A DNA stretch of 64,000 bases from assembly GCA_008973525.1 (NCBI GenBank), contig WACJ01000107.1, positions 310,001 to 374,000 on the forward strand, read 5' to 3'. Source of the stretch: Stenopsyche tienmushanensis (lineage: Eukaryota > Arthropoda > Insecta > Trichoptera > Stenopsychidae). Made by a program: the position numbers and the translations under genes. The notes under the pieces were generated by a model, which was given only the letters and a program-made list of their open reading frames with translations, did not search any database and was not told the DNA's origin. Below, in pieces: positions 49,301 through 59,000 of this stretch; position 1 is the first letter of the stretch; the number at the start of each line of letters is the position of its first letter.

Positions 49301-52125
49301 GCAATATTTTTCAATACAAAATTAAATGGAGATTCCACCTTCAAAGCAAGTTCGGGTTGGTTTAAAAAATTCAAAGTATGATATGGCATTAGGGATTCAT
49401 GGGGAAAAGCTTTCTGCCAAAATACCTTCAACAAACATATTTATTGACACATTGAAGCTATTTGTGCAGAAGGAAGTATTCGACGAAGAATTTATATACA
49501 ATGCTGATGAGACCAGCTTAAATTGAAAAAAAACTAGCCAACAAATCTTTAACATTAAGACGTGAAAATACTTCACTCGAGGACAAAACTAGTAAAGAAC
49601 GTGTCACTATAATAGTTTGTGCAAATGCAGCAGACACAGACTGCCACTACTTGTCATTGGAAAATCGAAGAATCTCAGATGCTTTAAAAATATAAAAAGT
49701 CTTCAGGTTGAATATGATCATCAGAAAAGAGACTGGATGAATGGTGAAGTTTTTAAACGATGGTATGAAAAACAGTTCATACAAGAAGTGAAAAAATATG
49801 AAAACTTCATAAATAAAAGAGGAAAAATATTATTATTACTAGACAAAGAGAAACAGTAATCAGCTTCCACAAGAAAATAAATTTAAGATTGTTGCTACAT
49901 TGCAGCAGATAGTTGGAATTCTTTAGATGTGTTGACCTTTAAGTAAATTCCAGTAACACGTTATAACCTGATATAGGAAACATTTCGGAAGCAATAGCAA
50001 AAATTTCTATATGTGCTAAATACAATGAATACGATGTAACCGAGTGGTTAAATTGCGATGCAAACGATTGTGGATTCCAAATTTTGAACGATGAGGAAAT
50101 AATTAAAGAAATATCTGCCTCAGAAGAACAAGGTCGAGAAAACGAAGAAGAGATTTGCGAGGTGAAAGATATTGATCTTACTACACATTCTGTAGCTTTT
50201 CAGTGTTTAGATGTCACCATGAAATTACTTGAGAATTAACCCTTTTAGCGCCGGGCTAAATAGAGGTGCCTATGCGAGAAAAACCAGCTGAATTTTACAG
50301 TTTTACAAAGATTCGGGAAAATGTTTATAAAAACCAAACGAGGAACAATATTTACATGATTCAAAAAAGCATATATTGTGGATGAAATACAGAACAAAAT
50401 AATGACACTAGTTTTTTTTGTATTCAATTAAAATTATAGAAAAAACAAAAGTATAAATGTCTATAAATAAGTGCCGATAAGGGCCCAACGCCACAGCGAT
50501 GAATGCCGCAGATCGAATATCGCCTGAGTGGTGACCTTGTGGTGTAATTGGTTGGTAATGGGTGGTTTATGTTAGATTTCGGTACCTCCAAGCGATAGGA
50601 AAATGTTGTCGTCAAAGAAATAAAACGAAAAACGATTTATTTTAATTCTCTCGCAATGAAATTAGATAATTTACAACGTATTCTAAATTTATTTTGAGAT
50701 AGAGTTCTCTCGCAATGCAAATAATAAAGCGCTACAAGGCGCAGGCCGATATATCGGCTCTGGCACTTCTCGCCAGTGCAACAAGAGCCGATATATCGGC
50801 CTCCGGTACTCAAAGGGTTAAGAAGAGTGTAATTCAGGACAACTTATATATCTTATTCGCAATTTGGCAGCTTCCAGAAGATTCCATTATCCAGATTTTC
50901 ATTATCCGGACTACTTTCATCCCCAATTAGTCTAGATAATCGAGGTTCTTATTTTTAAGTCTCTTTTGAATTTAAAATTATATATAAAAACTCAAACACG
51001 TGAAAAAGTGTTTGTGCAATATTTCATATGAGATTCAAAAACAGCCATACTAATAAAATATCATAATGCAATCATTTATTGTTGTGCTGTGTAAATACAA
51101 AGGTCACAACAGATAACCCTTAAATATGAAGGCGTACATAAATTTCATATTCAATCCAATTACGACCTGATAAATCTTCTACTTGTTTTGGCCCATTTAA
51201 AAATACATCCAATTATTTTATGTTTACATCATTTATCCATACTCACATTTGCCTCTATTTTTGTGATGTATTACGTGTTTAAAAGCAAAATCTATTTAAC
51301 GCTCAATTTTTAAGCTAGTGGTGAACTATATCGATATATTTTTCTAATCAACAAACAAACAAGCGCTTAGCACATAATTAAGATAAAGACTCAAATCCAC
51401 AACTTAAAATAAAAAAATGAGTAAAAACATACACTTTCATCGATGTCTTTAACGCGCTTAGGAACATTTTCTTTATAGTAGTCGAGACATTTTCCAGCTG
51501 CTAATTGTTTTGCTAATTTTTTTGTGGTTGCAGTTTCTGTATGTTCTACTGATCCTACACAACATTTCATCGTAAATAATTTTGAATGTGCAGGTCCAGT
51601 ATCTCCAGTACAATAATAAACAGGTTCAAGCAGACCATATGCAGTACAAAAATCCTATAAAATAAATTAATGCTTAAATTTTTTTTATAAATATTATTTT
51701 TTAATAATATAAAACGTCAAATTAACAAAACAAAAACAAGAAAAATTTGCCAGCGTCATTTCGCAATAGCTAATCATACTAATTAAAATAGATAACAAAT
51801 ATAAACAATTAAAAAAATTTAATACCTGCAGTTTTGTAACATTTAAGCATTGATCACTATTTTTTGGTTTCATCGGAATAGTCACATTGTCTCCCGGAGA
51901 TAGAAAATAATTTCCCTCACTATGAAGTTTATCTAAAGCTTTCTTTGCGGCGTCTTGTTTGGCATCTTTTTTTGTTCTACCAGTACCAATGTAACGAATA
52001 TTTTGAACTTTCGTTTCACATTTAAAGGTATCCGGATCAGTCTTTTCTAAGAATTCAAATCTAAGTGTGTCGCCTATTTTTACCATGAATTCGTTCAAAA
52101 GCATAACCGGGGTTTTCGTATTCAT
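43382..52125 (-). CDS. R2D2/Loquacious-family dsRNA-binding protein (Dicer partner)
   Basis: Proteins of this family load small RNA duplexes with Dicer in the cytoplasm. Exons on the minus strand: 52136-51826 (ATG at 52125, AACA before it), 51654-51433, 45267-45144, 43662-43382. They join in frame to 308 residues. dsRBD1 is at about 5-70 (TPVMLLNEFMVKIGD, YIGTGRTKKDAKQDAAKKAL) and dsRBD2 at about 101-165 (ATTKKLAKQLAAGKCLDYY). A linker follows with KYTTLESIW (about 190). The C-terminal domain at about 235-304 (SPVNLIEDVL to EALSFFKIM) looks like the degenerate third dsRBD of this family. Length is close to Drosophila R2D2 (about 311) and PACT and shorter than Loqs. I favour R2D2, but Loqs cannot be excluded. 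A non-coding 5' exon probably precedes 52136. The second intron (6.2 kb) is full of transposons. Confidence 0.85.
43785..43905. repeat. hAT-type MITE fragment (gggtttTGAACTG end)
   Basis: Relative of 11821-11950 with the same order: a terminal gggtttygaacygttat, then 'cattc.gttcc', 'ttcg.ttacggtttt' and 'cattccagg'. It lies in the third intron of the dsRNA-binding protein gene. Confidence 0.5.
44089..44639 (+). mobile_element. R1-clade LINE, 5'-truncated, with 9-bp target duplication
   Basis: Codons near the left edge read WDNSAKGWWTHKLIPNL and then HGQLCYHLTQV, the R1-type segment just before the cysteine knuckle. They correspond to the same region of the 12.6-kb copy but come from a different family. 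The frame then decays. The element ends in an A-rich tail (aataaaaa). GACTACTCC occurs immediately before (44080-44088) and after (44640-44648). It lies antisense in the third intron of the dsRNA-binding protein gene. Confidence 0.85.
45546..46500 (+). repeat. Family A dispersed repeat, fullest copy
   Basis: This copy starts at 'caccaggtgtcaaacttgcg', a hAT-like terminus, and can be followed to about 46500. It matches 17592-18230 and 20546-20636 block by block. It lacks the three insertions found there but has its own TTAA-flanked insertion (45778-46003). The right part (46380-46490) is also found inverted inside the MITE at 6766-7069. It is non-coding. Confidence 0.7.
45778..46003. mobile_element. 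226-bp TTAA-flanked insertion (piggyBac-like)
   Basis: TTAA at 45774-45777 and 46004-46007 flanks a segment beginning CCTCTTAACCGAGTATGACG. The motif 'cgagtatgacgaaatatt.cgtca' occurs twice inside. The 17.8-kb and 15.7-kb copies of the surrounding repeat have a single TTAA here and no insert, which proves insertion. The terminal inverted repeat is weak. Confidence 0.65.
46501..47375. other. Intron sequence, nothing recognised
   Basis: AT-rich intron DNA of the dsRNA-binding protein gene, with no conserved frame and no complete repeat recognised. Confidence 0.4.
47378..48627 (-). mobile_element. Full-length mariner-like element
   Basis: This 1,250-bp element lies between TA dinucleotides (47376-47377, 48628-48629). 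Its ends are inverted: TTAGGGGGACCCATAAGTAA and the reverse complement of TTAGGGGGACCCATATGTAA. The transposase remnant reads on the minus strand from about 48411: ICGVFSKILKVNKCQGWFRR (helix-turn-helix), ITSRLGATWSTVQRHLHAIG, WVPHQL-like VWIPHQL, WWDCGGIIHFE, LHHDNA.PHAA and LLPHPPYSPDIA. These are mariner catalytic-domain signatures. Stops and frameshifts interrupt it, so it is dead, although its length is that of an intact mariner. Confidence 0.92.
48870..49165 (-). pseudogene. Tc1-like transposase C-terminal remnant
   Basis: Minus-strand codons at about 49060-48910 read QSPDLSPIELFWYEINR followed by KNRLPIYTNTIWNN. This is the Tc1 catalytic tail around the third acidic residue (SPDLNPIE). 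Further upstream (49100-49165) the minus strand has a decayed CNGVGLF-like stretch. Ends were not identified, and a Tigger remnant abuts it on the right. Confidence 0.7.
49166..50951 (+). pseudogene. Tigger/jerky-like transposase remnant, split by a MITE
   Basis: Plus-strand blocks in order are a CENP-B-type DNA-binding region (NTKLNGDSTFKASSGWFKKF), IHGEKLSA, a catalytic start (EEFIYNADETSLN), RLPLLVIGKSKNLRCFKNIK, GEVFKRWYEKQFI, and a degraded LLLLDKEKQ where LLLDNAP is expected. Frameshifts occur near 49375 and 49540. The right end (ATTATCCGGACTACTTTCAT to GATAATCGAGGTTCTTA) matches 3858-3933, so it is the long version of that family. A TTAA MITE splits it at 50240-50817. With the MITE ignored, the tail runs on as LLEN then EECN, as these proteins do. 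Confidence 0.85.
50240..50817. mobile_element. 578-bp TTAA MITE with cruciform, inserted in Tigger
   Basis: TTAA at 50236-50239 and 50818-50821. The ends are inverted: CCCTTTTAGCGCCGG and the reverse complement of CCCTTTGAGTACCGG. This is piggyBac-like. Near the right end GGCCGATATATCGGCTCT (50744-50761) and its inverse (50784-50801) flank a 22-nt loop that can itself pair. No transposase is present. Confidence 0.85.
50952..51432. other. Intron sequence, nothing recognised
   Basis: AT-rich DNA immediately downstream of the second coding exon of the dsRNA-binding protein gene. No repeat or frame was recognised. Confidence 0.4.
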
Positions 52126-52599
52126 TGTTGTTGACTCTGAAATAAAGATAAAAAAAACATGAACAAAAGTAATGATTAAAAGCGATTTGATTAAAAAATG
52201 ACTCAAATTAAATTAGATGGAAAAAAAAATCTTAGATCATAATACTCGATCACTACAAATAACACATGCTTGCAACAACAGCTGCATTATTTCTAAGAAT
52301 TTTACAATATATTTATGCCAAAAAAAAAAAAATGTTCGGAGAGTACAGTTCATAAGAATGAGGTCATCACATGTATGACTATACCGCTTACAGGTTTAAA
52401 AAGAAAAAAATATATAAGATAAATAAACATGACTTATATTAAATTTATTTCTGAAAATAACGATAAAAAAATATTTTTGTACAATTTCCATTATAAATTG
52501 GAAAAGATGATTAAAAATGAATACTTATATAGTTTCTTTCATTCATATACATTTTACACGCGTGTAAATACACATTTTTTCTAAATATGTTGTATAATA

Positions 52600-52855
52600 G
52601 ATTGTCGCGTTAGGAATGTCGTTTTTTAAATGAAAGTGTTAGATTCAAACAAAAACATTATTAATTAATTTCATTCATACAATGTATTCTCCTTCAATAG
52701 ATACAACCTTTTCCCATCTGTTTAATATTTTTTTAATTCCGGAAGAATAAAATTCAATGAGATTTGATATAAATTCTTCTATATTTATGATTTTTTTCCC
52801 CGATAAATGATCTAAATAAATGATAGTCGGAAAGAGCAATATCATGGGAATAAGG
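52600..52855 (-). mobile_element. mariner-like element (family B), 3' fragment
   Basis: It begins after TA with GATTGTCGCGTTAGGAATGT, the terminal repeat shared with 60394 and 62052. The minus strand reads the mariner C-terminus: SGKKIINIEEFISNLIEFYS and then [15 protein letters not shown]. It is truncated before the catalytic core. Confidence 0.8.
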
Positions 52856-53424
52856 TGATAAAAATAAAGAAAATATTCGTATAGTATGCAATTTCACGTA
52901 AATTGTTCGTTCTGTAAAAATCGCAAAAACTAAATCGCATAATCTAATAAATAATCTTATTCAAATCTGAACTAGTATGCGTTGATGGTTTTGATGCATA
53001 TTTTTCCCCACTATTCTTGATAAAAAAAACTCATGCATTTATTCCAACTAGATCCAGAACATTGAAAAACACCTAGAGAACCTATAAGATCTCAATTTGA
53101 CATTGTATTTTTTTGCTACTTGGTCCGGCATGACTACATCAAATTTTGTGCTATAATTAAATTCAACCATTACATACTCGTCATACACATAGGTGGCTCA
53201 CACAGCTATACATATGAGAGCCCCGGCCACCGACAACATATGTCGTTATTTCCGTCTGTTCTGAGCCTCTTCCCTCCATTACCCAGGCCCAGACATGCGA
53301 CGTCTATGTCTACCTGTCTATCCCAGCATAGACGATATCTTCCGATGCGTATATTGCCACTTGGTCTCTAATCTAATATGCCATGAATGACGCTGTGAGT
53401 CAGTATTTGCGCCACATGACTTGT
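52856..53424. other. Intergenic, no gene recognised
   Basis: This lies between the divergent dsRNA-binding protein and CLPB genes. No conserved frame was recognised. Part of 53200-53400 may be a further extension of the LINE-like repeat to the right. Confidence 0.4.
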
Positions 53425-53982
53425 CTAATGTAGATGACAGGTTAGGACGAAGCTGGTGATTGATGCTTCACCGTACAAGTCCATGACCTCTCCATTTAAC
53501 CTCATAGCTTTGAAGCTTGAGGTCTCGTTCCAGAGGACTGAAAATCTTTTGTGAAATGGAATATTTTCTTCCCTCATCCTTTCCCATATCATCATCATCA
53601 TAGCGCAGCCACAAACAGTCCAATACAGAACTATGGGCCTCTTCAATATCCATTTACAGGAAGGGGTTACGTCCATCTTGTCTGTATCATACATTCGCTT
53701 CCTCATTTGCTCAATATTAGGTAGCATTACCACCGAATTTCATTTAGAACACTCACCCAGTGGGTATCCTGAATGAACATATTTACGAACGCTTTCGTGA
53801 TCATCTCGATAGGGAGTGTAGGAGGTTTGTAAAGACTGAGTAGTTTTCTTCGAGAGACTGTGGAAAACTACTCTAGATGAACTTTTTGATTCTACTGGAA
53901 AGGGCTTTCTGGAGTGCAAAGAGTCCCTCCTTTTCTCGCTAGGGCGTTGCCGGGCTAGGGTGAAGACATACATACATACATA
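53425..53982 (+). repeat. LINE-like 3' end with ATAC microsatellite tail
   Basis: Positions 53590-53968 match 22884-23245 in inverse orientation. The homology ends at 'gggctagggtgaagac', followed by ATACATACATACAT. A microsatellite tail of this type marks the 3' end of several non-LTR retrotransposon groups. No reverse-transcriptase motif is visible, so the class is inferred. Confidence 0.6.
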
Positions 53983-55775
53983 ACGTGATGCTTAAGTGCA
54001 TCCCATATAAGTTAATTTATTTATTACATGCTTTCTATTGAAGTCAGGTGCTAACCAGAATTTTATTCCTATCTTATCTGATTTCTTCGGCATCTATACC
54101 TAATCTAAGATGAAAATAACTACTCATTAACATTAATTTATACACTGGTATTTTAAAAATTTTGGCTATTATCAATAGATCGATATATTCCCATCTAGAC
54201 TTCAACACTGCAAATACATCTGTCTATGCACATTCTTATTATGAGAAGTCATCTATTGTGTGTAATATTTCATCGCTTCTTTATACATTGTCTTCAGTTT
54301 CATAAAGTTCTTTTCAATCAAAATTCGAATACCCTTTCTCAATGTTGTTTATATTTTAATTTTTTTTAAGGCCTTAGAATTTTAACATAGCCATACCACA
54401 TTGAGATAGTCTTTCTTTTGTACTGATTGTATAGGTTTAGAAAATTATATATCATATTATCTCAAGCGCTCAAATTGACCGACCACAGTAGGTAGGACAG
54501 GCTACATATAATTTTTAAGAGAAAAAATAAAACGAGGAATAAACTATAAAAAATACATTGTATGCATATTTTAAGAAAGACCGTAATAAACTTTGATGGT
54601 AATGTAATAACTTTTAAATACGTGAAAGTTGTACAAAAGTTTGAAAACGGTTGAATTGATCGGTAGTGGTAGGTTTTAGTTAATAATCTCATCAACTAAC
54701 CTTAAAATTATCTATTTGTATATTATAAATTTAGGAAAGAGTCGGAGTCTCGATTGAATCTAGTTGATAATAAAGTACAACACTTTAGGCACACACTCTA
54801 CAGACCTAAGTATAAACTTCTTCAAATAATTATGGAAGAGAAAATAAAACGATAGCTCTGTATTTAAAGCAAGAAATTGTTATGAGTTGCAAATGAAATG
54901 CAAAACCTTTGCCAACTGACAGCAATGAGCACCAAAGAACAGTTCAAATTTGCCGAAAAAATTAAGTTCCAATAAATAAAAGAATACAGAAGTCAATTTA
55001 AAAATGCATCACACAATTTATATAGATTTAGAAGGCTTACTCACTTCCAGGGTATTTTTTATTTATTTTTATAACAGGATATATCGCATATCTTTATAGA
55101 ACGTCAACAAATTTTTAGCTTTCACAATTTGAACAAAACGTGCTTATTAAAACTCGATAACATGCGATCGAAAACGAATGATGAAGGGGAATAAAATATA
55201 ACTGATAAAAAGTTATCTCTTGATAACAAACTTTACGGCCGATTAAATTTGACAGGGGCTACTGCTGAACCTACAAATCTACAAACAAGTGGTTTTTTTT
55301 TAACTACGATTTAGAAATGAAAATTGCACTAATATATTGCAAATTTACTCATATATTGCAATAGTTGAGTCATCATAACTTGTTACATTGTATTCAAATG
55401 TTTAATCGGTTTACAGACTTTAAAGTAAAGAATTTTCAATTAAAAAATACATAGTATTAATAAAAATATGCTTACTCAATAAGAAAATAAAAGATAAACT
55501 CCTAGTGGAACGACACAGATGAGAGGCGACTCTCCTACACTATAAGACACATACGAACCACAAAACAGTGAGAAATTGCCAGCACGCAAAAATCCCTCAG
55601 ATAAGAAACCGGCGATAATTTATTGAGACATTATTTATGTTTAAAAAAAACATTTGAAAGTGTTCACAAATTTTATTAGAATATTTTATTTTAATCTCTG
55701 ATATTCTATTGCAATATAAATTTACAGATATGTACCTTGGTAAAAAAAATATAACAATCAAATTTTGAATGTTAC
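53983..55775. other. Intergenic, no gene recognised
   Basis: AT-rich DNA upstream of CLPB. No conserved frame or complete mobile element was seen. The CLPB promoter should lie in the distal part or in 55886-56059. Confidence 0.45.
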
Positions 55776-55885
55776 AAACGGGGCTTCGGAACGAAATCGA
55801 AAACCCATAACCGATAAAATCGCTATTTTTGCCGGGATGAAAACCATAACAAATCGATATAAATGTTCGGAACATAGTCGAAATC
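55776..55885. repeat. hAT-type MITE fragment
   Basis: It starts acggggcttcggaacgaaat and contains 'aacccataaccg' and 'gggatgaaaaccataac'. This is the same family as 11821-11950 and 43785-43905, here about 175 bp upstream of the CLPB start codon. Confidence 0.5.
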
Positions 55886-56059
55886 TAAGCTTAAAAAATA
55901 ACAAGTGGTGACAAGTGTCAAAAAAATATTCACGTGGAATTTGTTTCATTTTGCATAAACAAACATTATGCTCCAACAAATTATATATTTGGGCCAAATT
56001 ATGTAAAAAGAAATTATGACAGTTCTAAAGTGCGGTTAATCTAAAAGAAAGATTGTGAA

Positions 56060-59000
56060 ATGCTAAAATTATCCTCATTTATTTTAAAATTGAGAAAAAA
56101 GTGGTCCATTGACATTTTTAAAAGGTCTTTTCGCTTAATTTTTACGAATATAGAGAAGCAATGTGTCCGAAAAGAGGCATTTGCTTTATTATATAGCAGA
56201 TCACGATGTCAGATTAACCAAATATATCATTTGCATCATAATTATGGTAAAATAACATCATCTGTTCGTCGTGCTTTTGCACTGGGAAGCATTGGAGTAT
56301 TACTAACAGCATCTCAATTAAATATGGATGGTAAGTGGTGTTATATGTATTTCAATATATTGTAAATTGTTGCACTTTATACTTCAAGATATCAATATTT
56401 AGCCGTTAAGATTGATATATTAACACTGAGTATGCTGTTATTTTATTATTATAAATATTTTGTTTATAATGCAATTTATATGACATGTTGTATTCGGTTG
56501 ATGAACAACATGGTACAAAATTACAAATTAGTACAGTCAGTTTTCGAATTTTCGAATGTCCAGACACCGATAAAACCTCAAAGGTACGCTGCCTCATTGA
56601 GCAAGCACTCTTTTGTTTTAATGAAATTTATAAAGAAAAGAAAAAACAGAAAACTATAAAAACAACTCTCAATATGAAAAATAAACTCCACCACTTAGCA
56701 CAGATAAAGCACTACAGAATAATTGCATAAATACATATATTTATGTGTATTTATTTACCGTTAACAATTATTGTATGAAAATCGACTTAGACCATTTCAA
56801 CTTACGTCTACAATAGTGGAATGGAACCCCGTTGTAAGCCAAGAACTAACTTTACACTAATTCATCTTATTAATGATGTTGTAAATTAGAAAAATCAAAA
56901 GATGAAAGGTAGACTCACTGATTTAGCAACGGAGTCTTCGATTCTTTTTAAAAAATTTTTTTCTTTAACCCTTCATTTACTATGGTGTATATAAATAGCC
57001 CTTATAACTACTGCTTTATCTGGATGATTTTCTTCCACAAATGTTTGTAACTTTAACCACAGTTCCTTTTTCTCCCTCCCCTCTTCCTCCACTCCCGACA
57101 GAGCTTCCTTTAGTTGACGGTGTTGTTGTTCATGCAACTCCTTTAAATCGTCGAGGCTAAGGTCCTCGCTATGTTCTGCAATGAGTTTTTTGATGTCAAA
57201 TTCGTTTACCTCGAGGCCTAGAGATTTGCCCAGGGACACAATTTCTTCGATAGGTTCCTTTTCACTCGCAAACCCCTCGAAGTCTCGTTCTAAAACCACC
57301 TCAGGCCACAACTTTCTCTACGCAGAGTTCAGTGTTCTTCTTGAGACACCCTGCCATGCTGTATCAATGAGTTTCAGGCACCCTACGATATCAAAGTGGT
57401 TTTTCCAAAACTCTCGTAGGGTAAGCTATGTGCTCTTGGTGATGTCGAAGCAGAGTTTGAAAAGCCCCTTCGTATACAATTTCTTGAAGAGAGATAACTT
57501 GCTAATCGATGGACTGCAGGATAGGAGTTGTGTTCCTCCACATAACAGGAAGTCTGTCCTTTCGCAATTTGCACCTCTTGAATGCACACGGGTTCTTCGG
57601 AGAGTAAACAAGAAGAGGCTTTATCTTCTTGTCACCACTTGCATTTGCATAAAAGAGGAGTATCAGACGATATTTCATCAGTTTATGGCCTGGTTTTCGA
57701 ACCGACGAACCTTGCTCATGCTCGCTTGTGTGTCTCTTAACCCGAAAAACTTGTAAGCCGAGGTTCCACTGTATTTGTTTTGTGCTACTATCTGCTATTT
57801 TACTTTTTCGATTACTGATATGTTGGTATTACAAATAATTTTTTTAAAACAGAGTGACATATTTTTATACAAGTGTTATATATATACATTGCTTTTTTGT
57901 TTAAGATGATTGGTTATTCAGAGCTGCTCAGTTAGGTAGTGCAAAAGAACTTCTCCGGTATGTTAATAATGTATTTAATATTTGCATCATCTTTTGAAAA
58001 TGCTTCTTTTTAATGTAATGACTTCTGTTCTGTGTAGAGTTTGCGGAAAAGAAAAAAATAAAATTTCTCCTGATACAAGACATTTGTTAGGATGGACACT
58101 TCTCATGACTGCAGTTGCTAATGGTCACATTGAAGCAGTTAAAGCATTGCTTGAATGCGGTGCTCAACTGGATTTGCAAGATGAATATCAAAATCACCAA
58201 AAAACAGGCCTTAAAAATGGAATGCATCCTCTATTAGGTTTATGGATAATTTTGTTTTATTTTTTCTATAACAATAGTTATTTTATAAATTTTTAACGAG
58301 TAAATACATATTTATTCAATATATTTATAGTCTTGAAAAAGAGAGAAGAAGAATTTTGTTCATCTATGAATGGGAAAGCAACTTACACAGGGTTTTCAGC
58401 TTTACATTATTCAGCTCTGGCTGACGTATCAGAAATAACTAAAGTTTTATTAGATGCTGGTGCAGATCCATCGCTACGTGATTATGCGGGTAGAAGACCA
58501 TTTGAATATGCCCGAGAAGGCAGTGAAACGAAGAAGATATTACTTCAGTATTATAAAAAGGTATTTTTTTCAAACTTAATTGAAAATAATCATAAATTAG
58601 GTTTGTTTTATCATCTACAACACAAGTTCCCAAAGTGGTCCCTACAAGGTCTTGGGGGCAAGAGTCCTTGTGACCACTGAGAGGGTTTGTGACATGTTAA
58701 TTTAGGGATAAAAATACACATTTTAATTGGATTTATACAATTGTAAATTAAAAGACAATCCATATTTATGATAAAACCAGAAGCAAGCATTCAAACAAAG
58801 GTCAGGTTGTTTGGGACAATTTTGACAAAAGAATGATGATGTGATTCTTTTCTTATTTGTATCCGAATATTGCTTACATCTACGTTTTTTGGTTCTATTA
58901 TTAATTCACTATATCACTCTGTTACAAATAGCTGGTAAAAAGTGAATGAGTCGAGAGACCGACTGTATACGAAAATGTTAGTTCCAGGTAGTTACAAGTT

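Noticed and set aside
52126..52206. In-frame upstream extension of the dsRNA-binding protein (a hydrophobic leader from 52206)
   Set aside because: A clear acceptor (TTTATTTCAG) lies at 52137, so the sequence above it is intron. The ATG at 52125 fits the family N-terminus.
57181..57756. 191-codon plus-strand frame in CLPB intron 1
   Set aside because: It is antisense to a Tigger transposase remnant whose minus-strand reading is recognisable.
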